Source: Spartobacteria bacterium (GTDB lineage: Bacteria > Verrucomicrobiota > Verrucomicrobiia > Chthoniobacterales > UBA6821). Taken from it: a stretch of 33,762 bases of DNA. The notes under the pieces are model-generated. The model was not told the DNA's origin, did no database searches, and saw nothing but the letters and a program-made list of their open reading frames with translations. Position numbers and translations under genes: made by a program. Each line of letters opens with the position of its first letter. The first letter of the stretch is position 1. The stretch covers positions 1 to 33,762 of the forward strand of contig CANKJN010000017.1 in NCBI GenBank assembly GCA_947482345.1, read 5' to 3'. This document shows, in pieces, positions 8,657 through 16,458 of the stretch.

Positions 8657-9067
8657 ATGGCAAACCACTGGCTCGTCAAATCCGAACCCTCCGCCTACTC
8701 GTGGGCCGACCTCATCAGGGAGAAGCAGACCGCATGGACAGGTGTCCGTAACTTCCAGGCCCGGAATAATCTCCGCGCCATGAAGAAGGGGGATCTCGTC
8801 CTCTTCTACCAGAGCGTCACCGATCCCTCCGTGCGCGGCATCACCAAGGTCGTCAAGGAAGCCTATCCTGATCCGACCGCCAAGGAGGGTGACTGGAGTT
8901 GCGTCGATCTGGCCGCCGTGAAACCCCTCCCCTCACCCGTCACCCTTCAGGAGATCAAGGGGGAGAAGTCCCTCGCGGAGATCTCTCTCATCAAGCAGTC
9001 GCGCCTCAGCGTCATGCCGATCGCTCCCGGGGAATACGAGCGGATCCTCGGGATGGGTGGAATCTGA
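8657..9067 (+). CDS. EVE domain-containing protein
   Basis: A 136-residue protein that is essentially one EVE domain, a PUA-like fold found in bacterial and eukaryotic proteins (human THYN1) and linked to binding of modified bases. Family features: MANHWLVKSEPSAYSWADL at the start, TAWTGVRNFQARNNLRAMKKGDLVLFYQS, then VRGITKVVKEAYPDPTA, and the terminal SRLSVMPI..GEYERILGMGG. Length matches the stand-alone family. The start codon follows CGTCTCC with no Shine-Dalgarno sequence. The gene stands alone, about 95 bp before an oxidoreductase on the same strand. The biological substrate is not known. Confidence 0.93.
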   Translation: MANHWLVKSEPSAYSWADLIREKQTAWTGVRNFQARNNLRAMKKGDLVLFYQSVTDPSVRGITKVVKEAYPDPTAKEGDWSCVDLAAVKPLPSPVTLQEIKGEKSLAEISLIKQSRLSVMPIAPGEYERILGMGGI

Positions 9068-9162
9068 AGGTAAGTGAGGAAGGTTCTAAAGTTACAGGGC
9101 TACTGAATCTCTTCCCTTAAGAAACTCCTTTTCATTTTTCATTCCCCCTTTTTCCTTTCCCG

Positions 9163-10188
9163 ATGACCTCATCCAAACTCCGCTGGGGCATTCTCAGCAC
9201 CGGAAAGATCGCCCATTGCTTTGCGGAGGCACTCTCCAAATCCTCGACCGGGCAACTTTTGGCCGTGGCGAGCCGAACCTCGGAGGATGCCGCCAAGTTT
9301 GCCGAACAGCACTGTGTTCCCCACGCCCATGCCGACTACGCAGCCCTTCTGGAAAACCCCGAGGTCGACGCTGTCTACATCGCGCCACCCCATCCGATGC
9401 ACCGGGAGTGGGCCGTCCGTTGCGCCGAGGCGGGCAAGCACATCCTCTGCGAGAAGCCGGCAGGCATGAACCGTGCCGAGGTGGAGGAGATGATCGGCGC
9501 GGCGCGAAAGTACGGGGTCTTCTTCATGGAGGCCTTCATGTACCGCTGCCATCCGCAGACAGAGACCCTGCGCAAACTGATCCGCTCCGACGAGATCGGA
9601 CCGATCCGCATGATCCATGCAACCTTCAGTTACTATCTCGGGGAGAATGATCCGAGTCACCGGTTGGTCGCCCGCGCTCTCGGGGGAGGATCGATCCTGG
9701 ATATCGGTTGCTACGGGGTCTCGATGGCCAGGATGGTGGCCGGCGAAGTCTTGGGGAAACGCCACGCCGAACCGGAGGAGGTCCGTGGATTTGCCCGACT
9801 GGAGCCCGGAGAGAAGACCGATCTCACCGCCGCCGCGATCCTGAGATTCCCCGGTGGGCTCATCGCCATGATCCAGAGCGGGACTCAACTCCACGGAACC
9901 AATGAAGTCCGTCTGGAAGGGGAACTGGGATCGATCACCCTGAACCGACCCTGGGGCGTTTATCCCGAGGAGGCCGAGATCCGGATCCACCACCACAAGG
10001 GGGGTGAGAAGCGGACACTGCGGAGCGGGACCCCCGACCACGATCTCTACGGATTCGAGATCGATGCGGTGGCCCGTGCCGTTGCCGAGGGGAGTCAGCA
10101 AACCCCGGAGATGGACTGGGAGGATTCGCTCGGCAACGCCGCTGTCCTTGATGCCTGGCTGGCCGAGGCGGGCGTCAACTACTGCTGA
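9163..10188 (+). CDS. Gfo/Idh/MocA family NAD(P)-dependent oxidoreductase
   Basis: A 341-residue enzyme of usual family length. The N-terminal Rossmann domain begins RWGILSTGKIAHCFAEAL and includes DAVYIAPPHPMHREW and the family hallmark ILCEKPAGMN with its Glu-Lys-Pro (EKP) motif. The C-terminal alpha/beta domain carries GGGSILDIGCYGVSMARMV, as in the dehydrogenases acting on dihydrodiols and sugars. Members oxidise or reduce sugars, inositols and related polyols; the substrate here cannot be read from sequence. The start follows a pyrimidine-rich leader with two TTTCC motifs and no Shine-Dalgarno. It converges on ftsY, whose stop lies 70 bp away; no clear terminator is visible between them. 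Confidence 0.92.
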   Translation: MTSSKLRWGILSTGKIAHCFAEALSKSSTGQLLAVASRTSEDAAKFAEQHCVPHAHADYAALLENPEVDAVYIAPPHPMHREWAVRCAEAGKHILCEKPAGMNRAEVEEMIGAARKYGVFFMEAFMYRCHPQTETLRKLIRSDEIGPIRMIHATFSYYLGENDPSHRLVARALGGGSILDIGCYGVSMARMVAGEVLGKRHAEPEEVRGFARLEPGEKTDLTAAAILRFPGGLIAMIQSGTQLHGTNEVRLEGELGSITLNRPWGVYPEEAEIRIHHHKGGEKRTLRSGTPDHDLYGFEIDAVARAVAEGSQQTPEMDWEDSLGNAAVLDAWLAEAGVNYC

Positions 10189-10257
10189 AGGCGGTTCCGC
10201 GCTACTTGCAGCGGGCAACCGAGAGAAGCGGGCATTGCTCTCGAAAAAATCAGCAGG

Positions 10258-11109
10258 TCACAGCATCCGTTCCAGGAACGCGGAGCGGTCGAAGAGCGCA
10301 AGGTCGGTTGCACCTTCACCCGTTCCGATGAAGCGCGGGGTAATGCCGGTTTCCCGGGCAATGGCCACGGCGACACCGCCCTTGCCCGAGCCATCCAATT
10401 TCGTGAGGATGAGCCCGGTGAGCGGGGTGGCCGCATGGAATTCCTTCGCCTGCACGACGGCGTTGCTGCCGGTCGTGGTGTCGGCCACAAGGAAGACCTC
10501 GTGGGGTGCCGAGGGATCGAGCTTTCCGAGGGAGCGTTTCACCTTGGCCAGCTCCTGCATGAGATTCGACTTGGTGTGGAGACGCCCGGCTGTGTCGCAG
10601 ATGAGAAAATCCACCTTCAGTCGCCTGGCCTTCGCAAGCGCGTCATGGCAGAGGGCGGCGGGATCCGCGCCGTATTCGCTGCTCACCACTTCGACGCCCA
10701 GTTTGTCGCCCCATGACTTGAGTTGTTCGACGGCGGCCGCGCGGAACGTGTCGGCGGCGCAGAGCAGGACCGAATGACCGCGGGCTTTCATGCGGGCGCC
10801 CAACTTTGCGCTGCTAGTGGTCTTGCCTGTGCCGTTGACGCCCACCATCAGGATGACGACGGGGCCGTCCGGGGAGGGGGTGAGTTCGGCGCCGCGTTCG
10901 GGAAGGTATCTGGCTGCCTCAGAGCGGGCTGTTTCGAGGACGTTCCCGGCATGCAGGGCGAGGCCCTTGGCCCGCAGTGATTCCAAGATCGCGGTGGCTG
11001 TCGGGGCGCCGAGATCGGACTGCCAGATCGCGGCCTCGACGTCATCCCAGTCAACCGCCTCATGGGCGCCGGTGATGCGCCCCAGGACACCTTGGAGCCA
11101 ACCCGCCAT
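10258..11109 (-). CDS. ftsY: Signal recognition particle receptor FtsY
   Basis: A 283-residue SRP GTPase, the membrane-associated receptor that docks ribosome-SRP complexes onto the translocon. The short N domain (~1-80) leads to the G domain with P-loop GVNGTGKTT (90-98), DTFRAAAVEQL, DTAGRLHTKSNLMQEL and TKLDGSGKGG, then FIGTGEGATDLALFD near the end. The long acidic A domain of E. coli FtsY is absent, as in many other bacteria. Its ATG shares one base with the stop of nusB (TGATG), which indicates translational coupling. It is the last gene of the mnmA-ribBA-ribH-nusB-ftsY cluster. Confidence 0.97.
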   Translation of the reverse strand: MAGWLQGVLGRITGAHEAVDWDDVEAAIWQSDLGAPTATAILESLRAKGLALHAGNVLETARSEAARYLPERGAELTPSPDGPVVILMVGVNGTGKTTSSAKLGARMKARGHSVLLCAADTFRAAAVEQLKSWGDKLGVEVVSSEYGADPAALCHDALAKARRLKVDFLICDTAGRLHTKSNLMQELAKVKRSLGKLDPSAPHEVFLVADTTTGSNAVVQAKEFHAATPLTGLILTKLDGSGKGGVAVAIARETGITPRFIGTGEGATDLALFDRSAFLERML

Positions 11110-11573
11110 CAGTCTTGGGGAGTGGCGGGCGCGGCGTGTTCGGGCGACTTGGATGGCGTCCTGTCAGGCCGCTTGAGCGTCGCCTTGATCTTGTCGAGGA
11201 CGCCGTTGACGAAGCGCCCCGATTCCTCGGTGCCGTATTTCTTCGCAATGTCGATGGCCTCGTTGATCGAGACCACCGGCGGGATGTCATCGCAGAAAAG
11301 CATCTCGTGGACGGCGAGCCGCAGGATGTTCCGGTCGACGGCGGAGAGACGATCCAGTTCGTAGTTCTGGGTATGCTCCCGGAGCGCCACGTCGATGTCG
11401 GCCGTATGGTCGAGCAGGCCGCTCACCAGTCCTTCGCAGAAGCGGCGGGCCGAGGGGCTGAGGCCACGGAATGCATAGAACTCCTGCAGGTCGGAAACAC
11501 CGGCGCCGCCGCCGAGGTCGCGCTGGTAGAGAAACTGGATGGCGGCCTCGCGGCCTTCGCGTCGTACTCCCAT
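11109..11573 (-). CDS. nusB: Transcription antitermination factor NusB
   Basis: A 154-residue all-helical protein. It begins MGVRREGREAAIQFLYQRDL, the classical NusB opening, and carries LDRLSAVDRNILRLAVHEML and PPVVSINEAIDIAKKYGTEESGRFVNGVLDKI, the most conserved stretch. NusB binds boxA RNA together with S10 (NusE) and supports rRNA antitermination. A Pro/Ser/Ala tail extends the C-terminus a little. It lies 15 bp after ribH, a common bacterial arrangement (ribH-nusB), and overlaps ftsY by one base. No Shine-Dalgarno is visible. Confidence 0.97.
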   Translation of the reverse strand: MGVRREGREAAIQFLYQRDLGGGAGVSDLQEFYAFRGLSPSARRFCEGLVSGLLDHTADIDVALREHTQNYELDRLSAVDRNILRLAVHEMLFCDDIPPVVSINEAIDIAKKYGTEESGRFVNGVLDKIKATLKRPDRTPSKSPEHAAPATPQD

Positions 11574-11588
11574 GGTTCGATGACTCTA

Positions 11589-12068
11589 TCAGCGGCCGGC
11601 CATGGCACGCGAGGCCCGAAGCACCTCGATCGCCGCGCGTGCCGCTTCCGTGCCGCGGTTGATTTCCTCTTCCAGGCATCGGGCGCGTGCCTGTTCCTTG
11701 TTGTCGAGCAGAAGGACCCCGTGAATGACCGGTGTCAGGGTCTCCACGGACATCCTGCAGAGGGTATCGCTGACCGAGGCAGCGATGAGATCGGCATGGC
11801 CGGTCTCCCCTTTGAAAATCACGCCGAGGCAGATGACGGCATCGGCTTTGAGGTGGTCGATGGCCTTCCGTGCCAGATGGGGGATCTCGAAGGAGCCGGG
11901 AGCATGGACCACCTGGGTCTTGGTGTGCGGTTCGATGAGGGTGATTTCAGAGAGTGCTTTCGCGACCATCGGCTCCACGAACTCCGCATTGTAGCGGCTG
12001 GCCACCACAACGATAAGGTTCGTCGCGGCCGTCGAAAGCCGTGGGCGGGTCGGGAGAGGGGTGATCAT
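11589..12068 (-). CDS. ribH: 6,7-dimethyl-8-ribityllumazine synthase
   Basis: A 159-residue lumazine synthase. It condenses 5-amino-6-ribitylamino-uracil with 3,4-dihydroxy-2-butanone 4-phosphate, the penultimate step of riboflavin synthesis. Seen: IVVVASRYNAEFVEPMV near the start, the substrate loop APGSFEIPHLARKA, then GVIFKGETGHADLIAASVSD with the catalytic-region His, and GVLLLDNKEQARAR. The usual text is GVLT.....QA, so the family call is secure although this member is somewhat divergent. The start is preceded by TTCTTCCTCAA rather than a ribosome-binding purine tract. It follows ribBA, which makes the dihydroxybutanone substrate. Confidence 0.95.
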   Translation of the reverse strand: MITPLPTRPRLSTAATNLIVVVASRYNAEFVEPMVAKALSEITLIEPHTKTQVVHAPGSFEIPHLARKAIDHLKADAVICLGVIFKGETGHADLIAASVSDTLCRMSVETLTPVIHGVLLLDNKEQARARCLEEEINRGTEAARAAIEVLRASRAMAGR

Positions 12069-12174
12069 TTGAGGAAGAAATGATGAACGATGAAGGATGA
12101 ATGATGAAGGGTTTTCGGAGGCGATAGGGTTGGTGGACTGTGGACCCCATCACCTATTACCGAGTCCCTATTAC
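12069..12174. other. Low-complexity spacer between ribBA and ribH
   Basis: The spacer holds a run of imperfect ATGA/GATGAA units (12078-12111 on the plus strand) and then a segment with CACCTATTACC and CCCTATTACC. No gene or terminator is visible. A similar purine-rich spacer occurs between nuoI and nuoJ. Confidence 0.5.
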
Positions 12175-13491
12175 CTAAAAGAGGTGACCGAGTTTCTTCT
12201 TCTTGGTCTTGAGGTAGGTGGCGTTGTGCCTGTTGGGTTCGGGACGGATGGGGACGCGCTCCACGATCTCCATGCCGTATCCCTCGAGTCCCACGACCTT
12301 CCGCGGGTTGTTGGTCAGGAGCCGGATTTTTCCGATCCCGAGATCGGCCAGGATCTGGGCGCCCGTGCCGTAGTCGCGGAGATCGGGGGGGAAGCCAAGG
12401 CGCTCGTTGGCTTCGACGGTGTCGAGGCCCTGTTCCTGGAGCTTGTAGGCGTGGATCTTGGCGGAGAGCCCGATGCCGCGCCCCTCCTGCCTCATGTAGA
12501 CGAGGACGCCGTGGCCGTTCTCGGCGATCTGCGCCAGCGCACGGTGAAGCTGGCTACCGCAGTCGCAGCGGCGCGATCCGAAGACATCCCCGGTGAGGCA
12601 CTCGCTGTGGACGCGCACGAGGGCGGGTTTGGAAGGGTCGATCGGCCCCTTCACGAGCGCGAGGTGGTGGTGGTTGTCCACGGCCGCCTTGTAGAGGACC
12701 ATCCTGAAATCGCCGTAGTCGGTGGGCATGTCGATCTCCTGCTCCCGATGGACGAGCTTCTCGCTCTTGCGGCGGTAGGCGATGAGATCCCTGATCGAGC
12801 AGATCTTGAGTCCGTGCTTTTTGCGGAACTTCAGCAGATCCGGGAGTCGGGCCATGGAGCCGTCCTCATTAAGGATCTCGCAGATGACGCCGGAGGGATC
12901 GAGACCGGCGAGGCGCGCCAGATCGACGCCGGCCTCGGTATGGCCCGCCCGGCGCAGCACACCACCCTGGGATGCCTGCAGCGGGAAGATGTGTCCCGGT
13001 TGGCGGAGATCCTTGGGGGATGCCTTCGGGTTGCTCAGGACCTTGATGGTGGCGGAGCGGTCCTTGGCGCTGATGCCGGTGGTCGTTCCGTGGGTGGCAT
13101 CGACGGAAACAGTGAAGTCGGTGGCGTGAAGCTCGCGGTTGTGGGCGACCATCCGTTGGAGTCCCAGATGGGAGGCGCGCTCCTCGGTCACCGGAACGCA
13201 GATGAGGCCCCTCCCGTGGGTGGCCATGAAATTCACGGCCTGCGGCGTGACCTTGGAAGCCGCCATCACGAGATCTCCCTCGTTTTCCCTGTCCTCGTCA
13301 TCGGTGACGATCACCATGCCGCCGCGACGGATCTCCTCGATGACAGCGGGGATCGGATCGAATGAGGAGCTGTTCCCCCGGGATTTCCCCGTGGATTTCC
13401 CCGTGGATTTCCCGGAGGGCTTTCCCGAGGACTTGGACCCTGTGGATTTGGCCATCGCGGGTGATTTGCTTCGGGAGATCTTTTTCTTCAT
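12175..13491 (-). CDS. ribBA: Bifunctional 3,4-dihydroxy-2-butanone-4-phosphate synthase / GTP cyclohydrolase II
   Basis: A 438-residue fusion supplying both precursors of riboflavin. After a Lys/Ser/Gly-rich leader (~residues 1-40, with repeated GKSTGKST units), the RibB half shows [31 protein letters not shown] and [25 protein letters not shown]. The RibA half shows the zinc-binding [39 protein letters not shown] and LLTNNPRK. The chosen ATG at 13491 overlaps the mnmA stop as ATGA, which supports coupling; a frame extension upstream to 13548 would lie inside mnmA. The leader is not part of either catalytic domain and is probably disordered. Confidence 0.96.
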   Translation of the reverse strand: MKKKISRSKSPAMAKSTGSKSSGKPSGKSTGKSTGKSRGNSSSFDPIPAVIEEIRRGGMVIVTDDEDRENEGDLVMAASKVTPQAVNFMATHGRGLICVPVTEERASHLGLQRMVAHNRELHATDFTVSVDATHGTTTGISAKDRSATIKVLSNPKASPKDLRQPGHIFPLQASQGGVLRRAGHTEAGVDLARLAGLDPSGVICEILNEDGSMARLPDLLKFRKKHGLKICSIRDLIAYRRKSEKLVHREQEIDMPTDYGDFRMVLYKAAVDNHHHLALVKGPIDPSKPALVRVHSECLTGDVFGSRRCDCGSQLHRALAQIAENGHGVLVYMRQEGRGIGLSAKIHAYKLQEQGLDTVEANERLGFPPDLRDYGTGAQILADLGIGKIRLLTNNPRKVVGLEGYGMEIVERVPIRPEPNRHNATYLKTKKKKLGHLF

Positions 13492-14621
13492 GCGAGCGCG
13501 GCTTCGGAAGTGGACTGCGCGGCCGCGAGCGTGCGGCGGGCGATCCATCCGCCGCCGATGATCCGGTCGCCGTCATAGAAGACCGCGGCCTGACCCGGGG
13601 TGACTGCCCGCAGCGGCTCCAAGGGACGGACGATCGCCGTGTCGTCGGGGCCGACGGTGACCTCGGCGGGGTCGCCGGTATGGCCGTGGCGGACCTTGAC
13701 GGTGATCCTGCGTTTGCCGGAAGGAGGTTGGTCGTGCCAGTTGACCCGGCCGACGGAGAATTCCCCGCAGAGCAGGTCCTCCTCGCCGCCGAGGATGACA
13801 CGTCCGGAGGAGGCATCGATATCAACCACATAGCGGGGTGTGCCGGCGCCTCCGGGCAGCCCTTTGCGCTGGCCGATGGTGAAAAGCTCGATGCCGTCGT
13901 GATCACCGAGATGGTTCCCCTGCAGGTCGTAGAAGCCGCCCGCTTGGAAGGTCTCTCCGCGGTCGCGGAGGAAGGCCTTGTAGTCCTTGCCAGGCACGAA
14001 GCAGATCTCCTGGCTGTCCTCCTTGTCGGCAACCTTGAGGCCGAGCTTGCGGGCGATGCCGCGGATCTCCTCCTTGGTCAGGGATCCGAGCGGGAAGAGG
14101 GCGCGGGCAAGCTGCCCTCCGCGCAGGCTGAAGAGGAAGTAGGATTGGTCTTTCTTGGGATCAAGGCCCTTGCGCAGGATGGGAGAGCCCTCCGTCGGGT
14201 GCTCCACGATCGCGTAATGACCCGTCGCGATGTAAGCGGCACCGAGCGCGGTCGCCTTGTCCCAGAGATTGCCGAATTTCAGCTTCTCGTTGCACATGAC
14301 GCAGGGGTTGGGGGTCCTGCCCGCCTTGTACTCCTCGGCGAAGTAATCGATCACGAGGCGCTCGAAGGGCACGGCCTCGTCGATCACATAGTGGGGGACT
14401 CCCAGCGCGTGAGCCACGCTGCGGGCATCGGCGATCGCCTGGGGACCGCAGCATTTGTCCTCGGCACGGCTCATGCAGTCCTGGGGCCAAAGTTTCATGG
14501 TGACACCGATCACCTCCCAGCCCTGCTCCTTCAGAAGCCAGGCTGCCACGCTCGAGTCGACGCCGCCGCTCATCCCCACGACGACGCGTCGGGAATCGGG
14601 CGATGGGGATGGTGTGCTCAT
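13488..14621 (-). CDS. mnmA: tRNA-specific 2-thiouridylase MnmA
   Basis: A 377-residue enzyme that thiolates uridine 34 of tRNAs for Lys, Glu and Gln. Seen: PP-loop SGGVDSS (18-24) for ATP binding, the first catalytic Cys in PNPCVMCN (C107), [14 protein letters not shown], and the second catalytic Cys in SQEICFVPG (C207), with the C-terminal beta domain after it. Length is normal. The start codon directly follows CCTTTCC. A promoter-like pair with 17-bp spacing lies 25-53 bp upstream. It heads the cluster and overlaps ribBA by four bases (ATGA). Confidence 0.97.
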   Translation of the reverse strand: MSTPSPSPDSRRVVVGMSGGVDSSVAAWLLKEQGWEVIGVTMKLWPQDCMSRAEDKCCGPQAIADARSVAHALGVPHYVIDEAVPFERLVIDYFAEEYKAGRTPNPCVMCNEKLKFGNLWDKATALGAAYIATGHYAIVEHPTEGSPILRKGLDPKKDQSYFLFSLRGGQLARALFPLGSLTKEEIRGIARKLGLKVADKEDSQEICFVPGKDYKAFLRDRGETFQAGGFYDLQGNHLGDHDGIELFTIGQRKGLPGGAGTPRYVVDIDASSGRVILGGEEDLLCGEFSVGRVNWHDQPPSGKRRITVKVRHGHTGDPAEVTVGPDDTAIVRPLEPLRAVTPGQAAVFYDGDRIIGGGWIARRTLAAAQSTSEAALA

Positions 14622-14645
14622 GGAAAGGCTGCGCAGCGGGAGCTT

Positions 14646-14674
14646 AAGCTACTTCGTCAGGGCTGGTGCGTCAA
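14646..14674 (-). promoter_or_regulatory. Predicted sigma-70-type promoter for mnmA cluster
   Basis: On the minus strand TTGACG (14674-14669) is followed after 17 bp by TAGCTT (14651-14646). The -35 box is near consensus; the -10 box is weak (TA...T). It lies 24 bp from the mnmA ATG. Confidence 0.45.
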
Positions 14675-14751
14675 CGAAGTGGTTGGAATGGAGGGAGTCC
14701 CTTTGCCAAAGAATAAAAAGACAAAAGGTGAGTGGGAACGCAACTTAGTCA

Positions 14752-14776
14752 TACGAACCGCTGAAAGCGGTTCGTA
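14752..14776. repeat. Perfect 11-bp hairpin
   Basis: TACGAACCGCT and AGCGGTTCGTA pair perfectly around a GAA loop. There is no T-run on either strand, so it does not look like an intrinsic terminator. It lies between mnmA and the outer-membrane protein gene. A weaker GGTTC...GAACC pair occurs 25 bp further on. Confidence 0.6.
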
Positions 14777-14820
14777 GTCCGAATAGGAGATGAGGATGGC
14801 TGGTTCGGGAGAACCGTCAG

Positions 14821-14855
14821 ACAAAAAAAGGCCCCGGAGTTTCCTCCGGGGCCTT
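14821..14855 (-). terminator. Intrinsic terminator of the outer-membrane protein gene
   Basis: A 12-bp GC-rich stem (AAGGCCCCGGAG with CTCCGGGGCCTT) closes a 4-base loop. On the minus strand it is followed by a run of seven T residues. It lies 25 bp after the stop codon at 14880. Confidence 0.9.
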
Positions 14856-14879
14856 CTTAAATGCTAGCTTCTAAGATTC

Positions 14880-15404
14880 TTAGAAGATGAAGCGGAGACC
14901 GGCACGGGTAAGAGTCTCGTTGAGACCGTTGTTGCCGTAGATGTAACGGGAATCGGCGAAGAGACCGATGCCGCGGTTGATGCGGTACTCGAGTCCGCCA
15001 CCAACGTTGCCGTTACCCTGGCTCTGGGTGCCCCAGGTCGCGCCGCCGCCGACAAGGGCGTAGGGAGCGAGGTGCCAGCTCTCGATAGGATAACGAGCGA
15101 TGATGTCAGCCTGCGTGCTGTTGTAGACATGGCCGTTGCCGTTGAGGCTGGTGAGGGTGTTATCGATGCCGAGACCGAAGTACTTCGTGAAGAAGTAGCT
15201 GAGGCCGAGACCGCCGCCGAAGCCGTTGACGGATCCGCCATTGTAGTTACCGGCTGCACCGGCTGCGAAGACGTCGAGCTGGACTTCACCGGCGCGGAAG
15301 AGATCCTGCTGGGGAGCCACGACGACTTTCTTGGAGGACTGACCAGCGAACGAGGTCGCTGCAGTGGCCAGAACGACTGCGAGGAGTGTGAGTGTTTTGT
15401 TCAT
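14880..15404 (-). CDS. Small outer-membrane beta-barrel protein
   Basis: A 174-residue protein with a signal peptide (MNKTLTLLAVVLATAATSFA, cleavage after SFA at ~20). The mature part has alternating strands rich in Gly, Tyr and Phe: GGGLGLSYFFTKYFGLGID, YALVGGGATWGTQSQ, GGGLEYRINRGIGLFADSRYIYG, and it ends LTRAGLRFIF with the terminal Phe typical of outer-membrane barrels inserted by BamA. This matches the small OmpA/OprF-like eight-stranded class; there is no peptidoglycan-binding domain. It forms its own transcription unit with a strong-looking promoter and a terminator, suggesting substantial expression. Specific function unknown. Confidence 0.85.
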   Translation of the reverse strand: MNKTLTLLAVVLATAATSFAGQSSKKVVVAPQQDLFRAGEVQLDVFAAGAAGNYNGGSVNGFGGGLGLSYFFTKYFGLGIDNTLTSLNGNGHVYNSTQADIIARYPIESWHLAPYALVGGGATWGTQSQGNGNVGGGLEYRINRGIGLFADSRYIYGNNGLNETLTRAGLRFIF

Positions 15405-15437
15405 GTATGTTGGTTTGTGGTTGGACTGACGATGTCG

Positions 15438-15466
15438 TGATTAGGCGATCAGGGAAAAGGTGTCAA
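15438..15466 (-). promoter_or_regulatory. Sigma-70-type promoter for the outer-membrane protein gene
   Basis: On the minus strand a perfect TTGACA (15466-15461) is followed after exactly 17 bp by TAATCA (15443-15438), one of the best promoter matches in the window. A transcript would start near 15430, giving a leader of about 25 nt without a Shine-Dalgarno sequence. Confidence 0.75.
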
Positions 15467-15529
15467 CGGAAAATGTACGCATTTTTTCGCGTGATGCAGG
15501 GGATCTTAAGAGATAAGCGGACTGCTTAG

Positions 15530-15803
15530 GGAAGCGCTGATTAAATCCCATGAAGGCCGCTGAAGAGCATTTGCTGATTTTTGAAGGCGCGAGTGCTGGG
15601 CGATACCCGCAGCGGTCTCACCCGAGCGAGCAACGCCACAAAAATCGAAAAATGGCTTCAGCCCTTTGGGTTGCGGGGATAACAGGCCGGGGGCTGCGTT
15701 GGCTTGGCACTTACAGCCCACTGCGGGGATGCTCGTGCCAAGCCGCCTTGCCCGCGGCCCATTCTTCCCGCAACGGCCTCTATGCGATTTAATCAGCGCT
15801 TCC
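15530..15803. mobile_element. MITE-like element, copy 2
   Basis: A 274-bp unit with perfect 18-bp terminal inverted repeats (GGAAGCGCTGATTAAATC and its complement) and identical 4-bp flanks TTAG (15526-15529 and 15804-15807), consistent with a target-site duplication of the IS5-subgroup YTAR type. Homologous to 7917-8192 in the same orientation. The internal stem GGCTTGGCAC (15701-15710) / GTGCCAAGCC (15735-15744) differs from copy 1 at one pair, and both sides changed together (G-C to A-T). No transposase is encoded. It lies about 100 bp before the tRNA gene. Confidence 0.88.
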
Positions 15804-15862
15804 TTAGTGGTGGCAGGCGACAAGAGCGGCGCGCAAACATGGCAGGTTTCCAACATTCTCCC

Positions 15863-15890
15863 TTGAAGAGCCCGGGCGAACTGCTACTCT
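15863..15890 (+). promoter_or_regulatory. Predicted promoter for tRNA(CAT) and rpsT
   Basis: TTGAAG and TACTCT are separated by 16 bp, ending 11 bp before the tRNA 5' end. It fits a stable-RNA promoter by position; the boxes are moderate matches. Confidence 0.5.
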
Positions 15891-15901
15891 TCGCGACCAG
15901 C

Positions 15902-15973
15902 GCCAGTATAGCTCAGCGGTAGAGTAGGGGACTCATAAGCCCTTGGTCGCAGGTTCGAATCCTGCTACTGGCA
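15902..15973 (+). tRNA. tRNA with CAT anticodon, probably tRNA-Met (elongator)
   Basis: A complete cloverleaf can be drawn: acceptor GCCAGTA / TACTGGC, D arm GCTC...GAGT, anticodon loop CTCATAA, T arm with GGTTCGAATCC, discriminator A. The 3' CCA is not encoded (the DNA continues CAT). The first pair is G-C, so it is not the usual initiator type. The base of the anticodon loop has an A-G mismatch at 31-39. A CAT anticodon could also belong to tRNA-Ile2, where C34 becomes lysidine; this cannot be settled by eye. It lies 50 bp upstream of rpsT and may share its transcript. Confidence 0.9.
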
Positions 15974-16023
15974 CATTCCGATCATCCACAGAATCAAGCA
16001 AGAACACCCAGACCCCTTTTCCT

Positions 16024-16383
16024 ATGGCAACCTCCAAAGCACCCGCAAAGAAGAGCAACTCCGAACTCAAGCGCAAGCGCCAGGCCGTCAAGCGCCAGGC
16101 CCGCAACACCAGCGTCCTCAGCCGACTGAAGACCGAGGAGAAGAAGCTGCGCGCAGCCCTCGAGTCCGGTGTCAGCGAGGTCAAGGATCTCTATAAGAAT
16201 TTCACCTCGGCACTCGACAAGGCCGCCAAGAGCGGAGTCATCCACAAGAACGCCGCCGCCCGCAAGAAGAGCCGCCTGAATACGCGCGTCTCCGGTCCAG
16301 CCAAGCCGGTCGCCGAGGCCAAGCCGAAGAAGGCCGCCGCCAAGAAGGCTACTCCCAAGGCCAAGGCTGCCAAGAAGAAGTAA
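16024..16383 (+). CDS. rpsT: 30S ribosomal protein bS20 with Lys/Ala-rich C-terminal tail
   Basis: A 119-residue basic protein. The core matches bS20: KRKRQAVKRQARNTSVLSRLKTEEKKL, then LDKAAKSGVIHKNAAARKKSRLN. It binds 16S rRNA in the small subunit. The usual length is about 85-90 residues; here a ~30-residue tail of Lys, Ala and Pro (AEAKPKKAAAKKATPKAKAA) is added. The ATG at 16024 is chosen because the homology begins there; the frame open further upstream runs through the tRNA. The leader ends CCCCTTTTCCT and has no Shine-Dalgarno. A strong terminator follows. Confidence 0.95.
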   Translation: MATSKAPAKKSNSELKRKRQAVKRQARNTSVLSRLKTEEKKLRAALESGVSEVKDLYKNFTSALDKAAKSGVIHKNAAARKKSRLNTRVSGPAKPVAEAKPKKAAAKKATPKAKAAKKK

Positions 16384-16403
16384 CCATACTCCTTTCCCAA
16401 CCC

Positions 16404-16440
16404 AAAGCCCCTCAGCATCAACTGAGGGGCTTTTGTTTTG
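16404..16440 (+). terminator. Intrinsic terminator after rpsT
   Basis: A 12-bp stem (AAAGCCCCTCAG with CTGAGGGGCTTT) around a 6-base loop is followed by TGTTTTG. It starts 21 bp after the rpsT stop and, being nearly symmetric, may also end the converging AraC-family gene. Confidence 0.92.
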
Positions 16441-16458
16441 GAGCGATTTGCCCGACTC

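Noticed and set aside
10189-10257. CGAGAG...CTCTCG stem next to an A-run between the oxidoreductase and ftsY as a terminator
   Set aside because: The loop is 12 bases long, the stem is short, and the T-run falls on the wrong side of the stem for either gene.
12097-14777. Plus-strand frames of 422 and 471 codons opposite ribBA and mnmA
   Set aside because: They are antisense shadows of two enzymes with all catalytic motifs intact; their composition is low-complexity Val/Gly/Asp/Glu.
15943-16383. Longer form of bS20 starting at 15943
   Set aside because: The extra N-terminal residues would be read from the tRNA gene; family similarity begins at the ATG at 16024.
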